From positions 1-45,773 of IMG/VR virus record IMGVR_UViG_3300047356_001191: a DNA stretch of 45,773 nt, one strand, 5' to 3'. The DNA comes from a virus. Every line of letters begins with the position of its first letter. The first letter of the stretch is position 1. Made by a program: the position numbers and the translations under genes. This document shows positions 14,682 through 22,556 of the stretch, piece after piece. The notes under the pieces were generated by a model, which did not search any database, was not told the origin of the DNA, and was given only the letters and a program-made list of their open reading frames with translations.

Positions 14682-15472
14682 TTGTATCTACTTTCTATAA
14701 CTTGTTTTAGATTTGGATTTCTATCATATTGATGAACTATTGAGTACAATTCTCCTTTATCATTTGTAACCCAACCTTCTTCATCAACATTAGCAAACTT
14801 TTCAGTACAAAGTTCTGGTGTTTTAAAATTATACTTTAAATGTAGTTGTGCTGCAAAACCTTCTTGTTGTTTTACAAACTGAACCTTATCTTTGAATTGG
14901 TGTAAATGGATTAATATATTATATGCAGCTTGGTCTGCTAATTGTTGAGGATTGTTTGTTTGTAAACTCCATCTGTAAATACTAAGAAATAATCCTCTAA
15001 GAGCTTCTTTTTTTGCAGCAATAGTACCAGCACAATATATTTCTTCATTCTGTAACCATTCCCATTCCATTGGAAATGTAGTACCAGCATTTACTTTTGC
15101 CCATTCCTCATCTTTAAACCTTACTGATTCTGCAAATGATAAAATATCCTTCTTCATATTTTTATTTAACCAATCACTTGGGTCATTCTGAAATACAATA
15201 TCTTTTACATCACACCAAATAATTACATCGGTTTCATAATTTTCTAATAATGAATATACATCTCTGAATCTTTGTAAGATAATATGTTGTTGTAATTCAC
15301 TACCAAATAAAATCCATCCCTTAGATTTAAGATAATCAATAGTGTCTTGAGTTATCTCATAAACCAACATAACTTTATCACCTTTGAATCCACTTCTTTC
15401 AATTGATTCTACAAATGGTTTGATTTGTTCAACACCATATTTTGTAATACATCCAAAAATTGTATATTTCAT
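14678..15472 (-). CDS. Glycosyltransferase-like protein, 264 aa
   Basis: GT-A-like architecture: an N-terminal strand (KYTIFGCITKYGVEQIKPFV), a strand with the metal-binding-like DVKD in VIIWCDVKDIVFQNDP (about 85-100), and a downstream EIYCAGTIAAKKEALRGL segment. The last resembles the part of nucleotide-sugar transferases that positions the acceptor. AADQAAYN-like (LADQAAYNILIH) is a frequent motif in sugar transferases acting on surface glycans. Two bases from its upstream neighbour. Specificity unknown. Confidence 0.6.
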   Translation of the reverse strand: MKYTIFGCITKYGVEQIKPFVESIERSGFKGDKVMLVYEITQDTIDYLKSKGWILFGSELQQHIILQRFRDVYSLLENYETDVIIWCDVKDIVFQNDPSDWLNKNMKKDILSFAESVRFKDEEWAKVNAGTTFPMEWEWLQNEEIYCAGTIAAKKEALRGLFLSIYRWSLQTNNPQQLADQAAYNILIHLHQFKDKVQFVKQQEGFAAQLHLKYNFKTPELCTEKFANVDEEGWVTNDKGELYSIVHQYDRNPNLKQVIESRYK

Positions 15473-15474
15473 AA

Positions 15475-16218
15475 TTAGTTTTGTTTACCGAATTTTCTCC
15501 AATCGTTGTGCATGAACAATCCCTCACCATGTGCAACCATATTTGTTTGTTTTACCCACCATCTACCAATGTTACCTTCTAATGCGATTCCACTACCAGC
15601 AAATTGATTTACAGTTTCTAAGTAAAAATCTTTTTTATATAAACAAGGATTGTTTGTCCAATTAGCCCATCTTGCTGTAGTTATAAAATACTCACCACTT
15701 TGTTTTATGTGATTAGGAAAACTTTCAGCTGGATTACACCAATGAACTGAATCTAATAAATGAGGTGATTTTGCCTCTATTTCTTCATCATAATAATTAA
15801 GTTCGTTTCCCTTGTGTCTAAATGAAAAATGAGGAACACCTGGTTTTTTCCTATGTCTATATCTTACAACACTATAATCACCATCAATTAGTTCTAATCC
15901 ACTTTTCAATCTGTTGTAGGTTGTTTCTTTATCTTCTATAAGATTCCAATCATGTTCAATAACCAAAACATTATCAGTTTTAGCTTGTTCTGTAAGTTCT
16001 ATAAATGCCTGACCAATTCCTATATTTGTTTCGTGTGGGATATAAGGAATTCCAAAATGGTCTGCTATAGTTTTATCCTGTTCTGAGAACTCTTGGAATA
16101 AAATACAAACATCATTAACGATTTCATATAAACCATTAAAGTAATGTGAAGTAAGTGTATCAACTAATACTTGTCCACTTTTCCAAGAAAGTATTCCAAT
16201 ACTAATTGGTAATTTCAT
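15475..16218 (-). CDS. GT2-like glycosyltransferase, 247 aa
   Basis: Starts KLPISIGILSWKSGQVLVDT, the usual GT2 opening strand-loop-helix, followed by NIGIGQAFIELTEQA, matching the N-x-G-x-x-x-A region that binds the nucleotide. The expected DxD is replaced by EHDW (LVIEHDWNLIED), so the metal site is unusual. The second half (VPHFSFRHKGNE ... HNDWRKFG) is rich in Trp and His. Located between an SDR epimerase and another transferase in the glycan operon. Confidence 0.62.
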   Translation of the reverse strand: MKLPISIGILSWKSGQVLVDTLTSHYFNGLYEIVNDVCILFQEFSEQDKTIADHFGIPYIPHETNIGIGQAFIELTEQAKTDNVLVIEHDWNLIEDKETTYNRLKSGLELIDGDYSVVRYRHRKKPGVPHFSFRHKGNELNYYDEEIEAKSPHLLDSVHWCNPAESFPNHIKQSGEYFITTARWANWTNNPCLYKKDFYLETVNQFAGSGIALEGNIGRWWVKQTNMVAHGEGLFMHNDWRKFGKQN

Positions 16219-16220
16219 AT

Positions 16221-17219
16221 TTATTTATTTTTCCAAAAAGAATAAATTCCTTTTTCTAATTCATAACTTGGCCATACAAATCTATCTCTCATAGGTTGTT
16301 GTTTAGCCCATTCCCACATTTGAGTTAATCCTTCTTTCATAGAAGTTTTATGTTCAAATCCTAACAAATCAATTGATTTTTGAAATGTAGGAATCGAATG
16401 TTTAACTTCATGTCTTGCCTCTAAGTGGGTAACACCAAGTTCTGTTCCTATAACATCTTTAAGAGCTGAAGAAGCTTCATTAATAGAAATCTCTTCAATA
16501 CCTCCTAAGTTAATAATTTGTTTTGAGGCCTCTTCTCTTACTGCTGAATTCCACAATGGTTCTAATGAATCATCAATAAAACTAAATGCTCTTGTTTGTT
16601 CACCATCACCAAATATTGTCATTGGTTCTCCATTCAAATGTTGGAACATCCAAATACCCAATACATTTCTGTACTTATCCCAAATGTTTTGTTTTACACC
16701 ATAAACATTATGTGGTCTGATAATACACCAATCTAATCCATGTTGTTCACCAGCAATTTGAATATCCATTTCACATCCATACTTTGCAACTCCATATGGG
16801 TCTATTGGTTTTGGTACTTGGTTTTCATCAAACCTACCACCTTCACCATATCCATAAACTGCAAGTGTTGAAGTGAACACTAATCTTTTAACATCATGTT
16901 TAATACATTCATTAACAATCTTAGCTGTTGCTTTTAAATTGTTGTCATAATTGTAACAACGAATGAAAGGAGATAATCCTTCAGCAGCATAAGCAGCAAA
17001 ATGAAAAACATAATCAATTTTATGTGATTCAAATATATTTTCAATTGGATGTTCTACAAGATTCATTTGCCAAAAATTTACCTTTGGATTTATATTCTCT
17101 TGATAACCCCCACTTAAATCATCTACTCCAATAACTTCTACTTCTGGTTTATTTTCTATAATCCAATCTGCCAATCTACTTCCAAGTAAACCTGCAACTC
17201 CTGTAATTAGTACTTTCAT
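16221..17219 (-). CDS. NAD-dependent sugar epimerase/dehydratase (extended SDR), 332 aa
   Basis: Extended short-chain dehydrogenase of the UDP-sugar epimerase type. NAD-binding GVAGLLGSRLADW (about 7-19, GxxGxxG), acidic DDLSGG at the end of strand 2, FHFAAYAAEG, catalytic Ser in FTSTLAVYG and YxxxK in YGVAKYGCEMD (about 143-153). RPHNVYG and GDGEQTRAFSFIDD are the substrate-side motifs of the GalE/UDP-hexose epimerase group. It makes a nucleotide-sugar isomer for the neighbouring transferases. The exact substrate (UDP-Glc/Gal, UDP-GlcNAc or other) is not resolved. Confidence 0.82.
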   Translation of the reverse strand: MKVLITGVAGLLGSRLADWIIENKPEVEVIGVDDLSGGYQENINPKVNFWQMNLVEHPIENIFESHKIDYVFHFAAYAAEGLSPFIRCYNYDNNLKATAKIVNECIKHDVKRLVFTSTLAVYGYGEGGRFDENQVPKPIDPYGVAKYGCEMDIQIAGEQHGLDWCIIRPHNVYGVKQNIWDKYRNVLGIWMFQHLNGEPMTIFGDGEQTRAFSFIDDSLEPLWNSAVREEASKQIINLGGIEEISINEASSALKDVIGTELGVTHLEARHEVKHSIPTFQKSIDLLGFEHKTSMKEGLTQMWEWAKQQPMRDRFVWPSYELEKGIYSFWKNK

Positions 17220-17220
17220 A

Positions 17221-17883
17221 TTATTGCCTCCACTTATCTCTGTTATTAAAATGTATTAACCAATTTTTTAAATCTTGTTTTTTTATCTCATCTAATTCTG
17301 GTAAATCAGTTGTAGTACTCATATCTGTTTCACATCTAAATCCTCTTAGTATTGATTTTTTTACTGGATTTACATCCTTAATAAAATTATCTCCATACCA
17401 TACAATTATATCTTCGGGTATAGGAATCCATTGTGATTTTTTTAACATAAATAAAGATGCCCATCCTGCATCATTTACACCTGGTCTCCATTCTTCTAAA
17501 TATGGATTTCCTTCATATGTAAAGGGAACTCCATTATATCCATCCCAATTTCCAACACCCATTCCAACTATACCATGTTGTTCAATCATTTCATCTGTTA
17601 AAACAGAAAGTATAATTGGGTCAAAGTTTACATCATCATTAACAATTACTAACAAATCATTTTTTGATAACTCAACTCCTTTGTTCCATGCTGGATTACA
17701 TCCTGTATTTCTACCCTCACATACATAATTAAGTTTTGGATGTGATTCGATACTTGGTTCTGTTTTACCAGAGTTATCAATTACGATAACTTCATCTACA
17801 TATTCAGATTTAATTAAATCATCTACAAGTTTAAAAAATCTTGGAGATTTTAGCATTGTTGGAACAATTGCACTGTATTTCAT
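17221..17883 (-). CDS. GT2 glycosyltransferase, 220 aa
   Basis: Canonical GT2 fold: KYSAIVPTMLKSPRFFKLVD, EVIVIDNSGKTEP, then GRNTGCNPAWNKGVEL, the N-x-G-x-x-x-A-x-N-x-G signature of rhamnosyltransferase-like enzymes. The metal-binding LLVIVNDDVNFD lies at about 76-87. It is short, with only the catalytic domain and no membrane segment. It overlaps the upstream methyltransferase stop by one base. Probably adds a sugar to a surface glycan or a phage-directed acceptor. Confidence 0.75.
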   Translation of the reverse strand: MKYSAIVPTMLKSPRFFKLVDDLIKSEYVDEVIVIDNSGKTEPSIESHPKLNYVCEGRNTGCNPAWNKGVELSKNDLLVIVNDDVNFDPIILSVLTDEMIEQHGIVGMGVGNWDGYNGVPFTYEGNPYLEEWRPGVNDAGWASLFMLKKSQWIPIPEDIIVWYGDNFIKDVNPVKKSILRGFRCETDMSTTTDLPELDEIKKQDLKNWLIHFNNRDKWRQ

Positions 17884-18485
17884 TATAAGTATTTCTTTTT
17901 AAATGTATCTACTGTAATTACATTCATCAATTGATTTCTATTACTTTTGTAGTATGTGTATTCATCCCAAACTTCTCCATTAGTATCCCACTTAGTTGAT
18001 TCGTTTTTTGTTATAATTGCACATCCTAAATCAGTATCAATAACTTCAATTGTAATATCATCTCTTGTTATTCTAAGATGAGCAATTCCTTTCCAAACAT
18101 CACCTAACCAAACACCACCATGGTCATCTCTTTCTTGTTCTCTTTCATTTGAAGGTAAACAATCATGAACAATTATCGAACCACCTTCATTCAAAAAATT
18201 TAATGAATTTTCAATATCTTTAATTACTTGGTCATTGTGATGTAATCCATCAATAAAAACAATATCAAAGTTTTTATTATTAGATTCAAAGTAATCATCT
18301 GATGTTTTTATATGAATATTTGAAGTGTAGTGAAATTCTTTTATTTTTGGAAAAGGTTCAACACCTTCTTTATACTCACAGTTAATCGTACTAAAACATG
18401 ATTGTGGATTTTGTACACCAACTTCTAAATACGAAGTATAGTTATTTTTTTCAATGAGGCTATTTATAATTTGTTGTCTTGTCAT
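17883..18485 (-). CDS. SAM-dependent methyltransferase (Methyltransf_24-like), 200 aa
   Basis: Class I methyltransferase of the type found in glycan clusters. SYLEVGVQNPQS (about 18-29) is motif I with Glu-Val-Gly. FDIVFIDGLHHNDQVIKDI (about 73-91) and LNEGGSIIVHDC (about 98-109) give the typical IDG-x-H and HDC motifs with metal-binding character. Family members methylate sugar hydroxyls or phosphorylated intermediates. Start is in the 26-base overlap with the upstream transferase. Likely caps or decorates the glycan made here. Confidence 0.75.
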   Translation of the reverse strand: MTRQQIINSLIEKNNYTSYLEVGVQNPQSCFSTINCEYKEGVEPFPKIKEFHYTSNIHIKTSDDYFESNNKNFDIVFIDGLHHNDQVIKDIENSLNFLNEGGSIIVHDCLPSNEREQERDDHGGVWLGDVWKGIAHLRITRDDITIEVIDTDLGCAIITKNESTKWDTNGEVWDEYTYYKSNRNQLMNVITVDTFKKKYL

Positions 18486-19362
18486 TTTTTTCTTTAAATT
18501 TATTGATTATAAAATCTACTCTCTGAACTTGAGTATGGTTTTCTAAAACTTTATTATATCCATTTTTTGCTATTCTATTTCTTTCAATCCCATCTTCATG
18601 ATACTTATTCATTTTTGTAATACAATCAATCATATCATCATAATAAATTATATCTTCTCCATCAATAAATAGTTCTTGTAATTTTTTATTCTCATGTAAT
18701 CTATCACATAGAACCATTTTACCACAAGCCATACCTTCAAAGATTCTACGAGTTATTTCACCCCACCTTGAATTTTGAATAACAATTAATCCTTTGTTTA
18801 AAAACTCAGTATGTTCTTTTGCTTCAAATCCATTTTGATTTCCAATTGTTCCACCACCATGTTGAGTAAGTGTATCTAAAAACTGAGAACCTCCTTTACC
18901 TCTTGAGGTTACTGCAACATATTCAGGTTGTATATCCATTGGAAACTGAACTTTTGTATCAGCAAAATGTGTCCACCAATATGCATCAACTCCTCTTCTC
19001 TTATACTCTTCTGTTGATTCAAAATCTGGTGAAAGTGTTATATCAAATCTTTCTGATTTAGGAAAGTTTCTTTCAAAATTTTGTGGGTCATCTCCACTTT
19101 CTTGTACCCAAAATGTATTTGGTTTTAATTTCTTATCTAACCATTGAGAATCAAATCTACCCCAATCTAAAAATAAAGCTATATCACATTCTAAATCTTG
19201 TTGTATCCATAGTTGTAATTGTTGGTCATGATATTGACCAGTTCTATTTGAACCAATTGAAACAAAATCTACATCCCAACCACGAGATTTAAATTCATTA
19301 GCAAGAGATATCGGTTGTGACCATTCTTCATTTTCATATGCGTATATAAATGTTATCTTCAT
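18460..19362 (-). CDS. GT-B-type glycosyltransferase, 300 aa
   Basis: I choose the ATG at 19360-19362 (MKITFIYAYENEEWSQPI), which overlaps the upstream stop as ATGA. The longer frame up to 19392 would add ten residues and overlap more. The N-terminal half is a degenerate Rossmann-like domain (CDIALFLDWGRFDSQWLD). The C-terminal half has LIVIQNSRWGEITRRIFEGM, then ACGKMVLCDRL and GEDIIYYDD, the nucleotide-binding pattern of GT-B enzymes (E-x-x-A/C-C-G). Donor unknown. Confidence 0.7.
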   Translation of the reverse strand: MKITFIYAYENEEWSQPISLANEFKSRGWDVDFVSIGSNRTGQYHDQQLQLWIQQDLECDIALFLDWGRFDSQWLDKKLKPNTFWVQESGDDPQNFERNFPKSERFDITLSPDFESTEEYKRRGVDAYWWTHFADTKVQFPMDIQPEYVAVTSRGKGGSQFLDTLTQHGGGTIGNQNGFEAKEHTEFLNKGLIVIQNSRWGEITRRIFEGMACGKMVLCDRLHENKKLQELFIDGEDIIYYDDMIDCITKMNKYHEDGIERNRIAKNGYNKVLENHTQVQRVDFIINKFKEKNDKTTNYK

Positions 19363-20189
19363 ACTACTGCTCTTCCTTTCATATTTTCCCAATCTCTATT
19401 CTCTCTAACATTGTTGTTAGTTTCATTTGTTGCACACAAAACATTATTTACTGTATTTAGATTTTGTGTTAGATAAAGAAGTGCATTCAAATCTTTAGGA
19501 AAACAATGTCCACCAAATCCAAAATCTCCATCTGGTCCTGGTACATTCCAATGTGATTTTCCCAATCTATCATCTAAGGTAGCATATTCAACAACTTTAT
19601 CATAATCAATATTTAACTTATCACATACTTGATAAATTTCATTTGCAAATGATACTTTTACTGATAAGAATGTATTTGTTAAATACTTCACCATTTCAGC
19701 ATGAGTTGAATCTGTCTTTATAATATGTGCCTTTGGAAATACTTTTGAAAAGATTTGTTTTAATTCAGTAGTTGCTGGTCTTACTCCACCTAATATAATT
19801 CTTGTTTGGTTTTCATAATCAGAAACTGCATTAGCTTCTGTTAGAAATTCAGGATTAAAAACTATGTTAAGTGATTCATATTTTTTATTCCACTTTTCTG
19901 TTGTACCAGGTGGAATTGTAGATTTAATTACAATTGTTTTCATAATCTCATGATTATCTGCAATCAAATCTATATTTTCTAATTCTTTTTCTATAATATC
20001 TACATTACAACTTCCATCTTTATTCATAGGAGTTGGTAAACAAAGAAATACATATTTTTGATGAATCACATTTTCTTTTGAATTATTAGATTTGGTCTCA
20101 TCTAAATCATATGTGTGAACATCGTAATAATTTTTAAATTTTTGGTAAACTGCATTACCAACAAAACCCTGTCCTATAATTCCTATCAT
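19359..20189 (-). CDS. Short UDP-sugar 6-dehydrogenase, 276 aa
   Basis: UDP-glucose / UDP-N-acetylhexosamine 6-dehydrogenase type, giving a UDP-uronic acid. NAD-binding MIGIIGQGFVGNAVYQKF (GxGxxG), VFLCLPTPM, IKSTIPPGTTEKW, FNPEFLTEANAV with the catalytic-loop Glu, and GGHCFPKD with the nucleophilic Cys at about 227. The protein stops soon after, so the C-terminal UDP-binding domain of the usual ~400-450-residue enzymes is missing. It may need a partner or bind UDP differently. Directly upstream of the GT-B gene and downstream of an SDR that could use its product. Confidence 0.8.
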   Translation of the reverse strand: MIGIIGQGFVGNAVYQKFKNYYDVHTYDLDETKSNNSKENVIHQKYVFLCLPTPMNKDGSCNVDIIEKELENIDLIADNHEIMKTIVIKSTIPPGTTEKWNKKYESLNIVFNPEFLTEANAVSDYENQTRIILGGVRPATTELKQIFSKVFPKAHIIKTDSTHAEMVKYLTNTFLSVKVSFANEIYQVCDKLNIDYDKVVEYATLDDRLGKSHWNVPGPDGDFGFGGHCFPKDLNALLYLTQNLNTVNNVLCATNETNNNVRENRDWENMKGRAVV

Positions 20190-21067
20190 TATAAACTTTT
20201 TATATAATCTTCTAATCTATCTTGTGGTTTCCATCCTAATCTATCAATAGCATCTGTATTGGTATTAAGAGTTTCTCTATAATTTCCTTTTTGTTCTGAT
20301 AATATTTTAGATTCTACATTTGGGTATTTTTCTTTAAACATCCCAAACAACTGGTTAATTGAATAGTTTTTACCAATTCCCAGCTCCCATGCATCTTCGT
20401 GTTTATTATCTACCAAACCTATTCTATATAAACCTTCTACGATATCATCTACATGAATAAAATCTCTTCGTTGTTCTCCATCACCTACAATTGTTAGAGG
20501 CAATCCTTTAGTAATTTGTTCTCTCCAAATGCCAATAACATTACCATCTGTTAATGATATTGTTTCGTTAGGACCATATACATTGTAGAATCTACAAATT
20601 TCTACATTTAAATTATATGATTTTTTATAAACCTTACATACACCTTCTCCAAGATATTTAAACATTGAGTATGGTGAATCCGATGGGTCATGATGTTTTG
20701 AAGATGAACCAGCGTAAACTACTTTTACATTGTTTAATCTTGCCCATTCACAAACTGCACGAGTTCCCTCAACATTTACTCTGAATGTTTCTGTTGGGTC
20801 ATCAAATGATGGTTGAACTCTACTTATTGCGGCTAAATGAAAACATAAATCATATCCTCCTTTTGGATTTAAACTTCTTATGGTTTCTCCATTTATGTAT
20901 TCAATAGTTTCTATATCAGCATCTACATATCTACATCCTTCGATATGATTATCTTGATTACCTGTGTGGTAATCATCAAGAGAAATAACTTCATGGCCCT
21001 CAGAAACCAATCTTTTAATAAGATTAGTTCCAATAAAACCAGCACCTCCTGTTACTAATATTTTCAT
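20189..21067 (-). CDS. NAD-dependent UDP-sugar epimerase/decarboxylase (extended SDR), 292 aa
   Basis: Extended SDR: MKILVTGGAGFIGTNLIKRL (GxxGxxG), SLDDYHTG, FHLAAISRVQPSF, catalytic YAGSSSKHH and YSMFKYLGEG (YxxxK at about 134-138). FYNVYGPNE, GDGEQRRDFIHVDD and WELGIGKNYSINQLF are typical of UDP-glucuronate decarboxylases, UDP-glucuronate epimerases and UDP-glucose epimerases. Its place next to the UDP-sugar dehydrogenase (one-base overlap) favours a uronic-acid product, but the reaction is not settled. Confidence 0.82.
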   Translation of the reverse strand: MKILVTGGAGFIGTNLIKRLVSEGHEVISLDDYHTGNQDNHIEGCRYVDADIETIEYINGETIRSLNPKGGYDLCFHLAAISRVQPSFDDPTETFRVNVEGTRAVCEWARLNNVKVVYAGSSSKHHDPSDSPYSMFKYLGEGVCKVYKKSYNLNVEICRFYNVYGPNETISLTDGNVIGIWREQITKGLPLTIVGDGEQRRDFIHVDDIVEGLYRIGLVDNKHEDAWELGIGKNYSINQLFGMFKEKYPNVESKILSEQKGNYRETLNTNTDAIDRLGWKPQDRLEDYIKSL

Positions 21068-21363
21068 CCCTTTATTCCTAATAATGTATGTTCGTTAAAA
21101 AGAAAATGAGTTTCACCTTCAAGTTTGATTCTATTGTTAGCTTGAGCCTTTTCGTAAATAACAATATCACCTCTCTTTACAGTCATTGGTATTCTACTTC
21201 CATTTTGTGAAAATATACCTGTACCAACTTCTATAACTTCTCCTTCTAATTTTTGAGCTTCTGTCATTGATTCGGATACAATGATACCTCCACTACTTTT
21301 AGTTTCACTAACTTTGATAGGTTTAACTAAAACTCTATCTCCTAATGGTTTAAATTGTTTCAT
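21064..21363 (-). CDS. groES: GroES-like co-chaperonin, 99 aa
   Basis: Full-length Cpn10: FKPLGDRVLVKPIKV at the start, the mobile-loop region SETKSSGGIIVSESMT (about 18-33), EGEVIEVGTG, VKRGDIVIYEK and a terminal LGIKG. It should cap the host GroEL and help fold phage proteins, as T4 gp31 does for the capsid, although it is a real GroES sequence rather than a gp31 type. The mobile loop carries GGIIV, the hydrophobic GroEL contact. It is placed inside the glycan cluster, overlapping both neighbours, so it is co-transcribed with sugar genes. Confidence 0.9.
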   Translation of the reverse strand: MKQFKPLGDRVLVKPIKVSETKSSGGIIVSESMTEAQKLEGEVIEVGTGIFSQNGSRIPMTVKRGDIVIYEKAQANNRIKLEGETHFLFNEHTLLGIKG

Positions 21364-21970
21364 AAAATTTGTTTTGTTTTTCTTGTCTATCTATTTGTTT
21401 TGGGTGATATAAACACCATGTTTCTTCTGCTGGAAAGTTTGAAAAAGTATCATAACCTGTAATTGTTTCATGTACTTTGTTCATCCAAGTTATTTCATCT
21501 GTATTTTTATAGATACGAGTTTGATAATCAGGAAAGTTTACCCATCCATTATCATCAACTTTCCAACCCCATTTATCTATATGTGATTGAGTTAATCCTT
21601 CAACTGTATTTATTCTTGGTACAAAAATAATATCAACAGGATTATCTTTTAAAAGTTGTGGTAAATAATCTACCAATACCTCATGTGGTATTTCATCCGC
21701 ATCTATTTGAAAAATATAATCTTTTGTACAATGTGATTTTAGATTATTTTTGTAAGATGAAAAATCCTTACTAAGAGGAAATCCAATTACAGTATGATTG
21801 TGAATTGCTTTTTGAATATTTAAATATTCTAACACTTCAGGTGTTACAGATTCTTCATCATATTGAATTACGATTTCATCTTCTTTATTTATTTTAGTTG
21901 AAAGAAAATCTACTAACTTAGTAATTTCTTCTAACTCATTACAAACTGTAATTGCGTAACTAATTGTCAT
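21350..21970 (-). CDS. GT2 glycosyltransferase, 206 aa
   Basis: GT2 domain close to lipopolysaccharide core beta-glucosyltransferases: SYAITVCNELEEITKLVDFL, EDEIVIQYDE, then DYIFQIDADEIPHEVL with the DAD metal motif (about 108-112). HETITGYD and a C-terminal YHPKQIDRQEKQ follow. Cytoplasmic, no membrane segment. The start overlaps the preceding gene by 11 bases. Likely acts on the same glycan as the rest of the cluster. Confidence 0.75.
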   Translation of the reverse strand: MTISYAITVCNELEEITKLVDFLSTKINKEDEIVIQYDEESVTPEVLEYLNIQKAIHNHTVIGFPLSKDFSSYKNNLKSHCTKDYIFQIDADEIPHEVLVDYLPQLLKDNPVDIIFVPRINTVEGLTQSHIDKWGWKVDDNGWVNFPDYQTRIYKNTDEITWMNKVHETITGYDTFSNFPAEETWCLYHPKQIDRQEKQNKFYETI

Positions 21971-22556
21971 CTGGTGTATCTTTTGTTAATGCATCAATAC
22001 CAAGTTGGCCCAACCGTGTCGTTCTTACTGCACCTAAGACACTTGGTTCTGATGTTTCTTCTCTAATTATTGCCCTCTTTTCAGATGAAGTTGTTTTTTC
22101 ACCAAAAAGGTTTTCTAATATATCTTGTTCAAATCTAATTTCATATACATTCTGTATTTTATCTAAAAAATAAGTTCTGTAATTATTAAAATCTCTACGA
22201 TATAGGTTCTGATTATTTTTTATATATCCATCAAAAAGTTGATTACCAGTTCTATCAAATTTTTTCAACATTAATTCTAATCTTAAATCAGAACTTAATG
22301 GTAATCTTTTATCTCTCAATTTACCAATTAGTTGAGTAAAGTGTAATGGATTTATTGGATTAATTTTAATACAATGTACTTTTTTATCCATAATTCCTAT
22401 TACGAATACATATCTCGATTCTTCTGCCTGTTTTGTAGCTGGATTTCCTCCTTTATATGTAGTAATACGATAAATGTTTCTCGGTCTTATTTCTGAACGA
22501 GGTACTCTTTTTTCTGGTTTTAAAAATTTAGTATATTGTCTTGTAAAATTTGGCAT
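21960..22556 (-). CDS. Hypothetical phage protein, 198 aa
   Basis: Basic, soluble. Contains RPRNIYRITTYKG, ESRYVFVIGIMDKKVHCIKI and a long charged second half, ending in TKDTPDDN. The RYVFVIG...KVHCIK core reads like a small SH3-like or toxin-type beta domain. I recall similar hypotheticals in marine T4-like phages. It has no glycosyltransferase motif even though it lies inside the glycan cluster, so it could be a virion or assembly protein. Function unknown. Confidence 0.55.
   Translation of the reverse strand: MPNFTRQYTKFLKPEKRVPRSEIRPRNIYRITTYKGGNPATKQAEESRYVFVIGIMDKKVHCIKINPINPLHFTQLIGKLRDKRLPLSSDLRLELMLKKFDRTGNQLFDGYIKNNQNLYRRDFNNYRTYFLDKIQNVYEIRFEQDILENLFGEKTTSSEKRAIIREETSEPSVLGAVRTTRLGQLGIDALTKDTPDDN

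Noticed and set aside
19362-19392. N-terminal extension of the 310-residue GT-B frame
   Set aside because: The added ten residues (MGKYERKSSS) do not fit the GT-B start, while ATG 19362 overlaps the upstream stop as ATGA, the common join in this genome.
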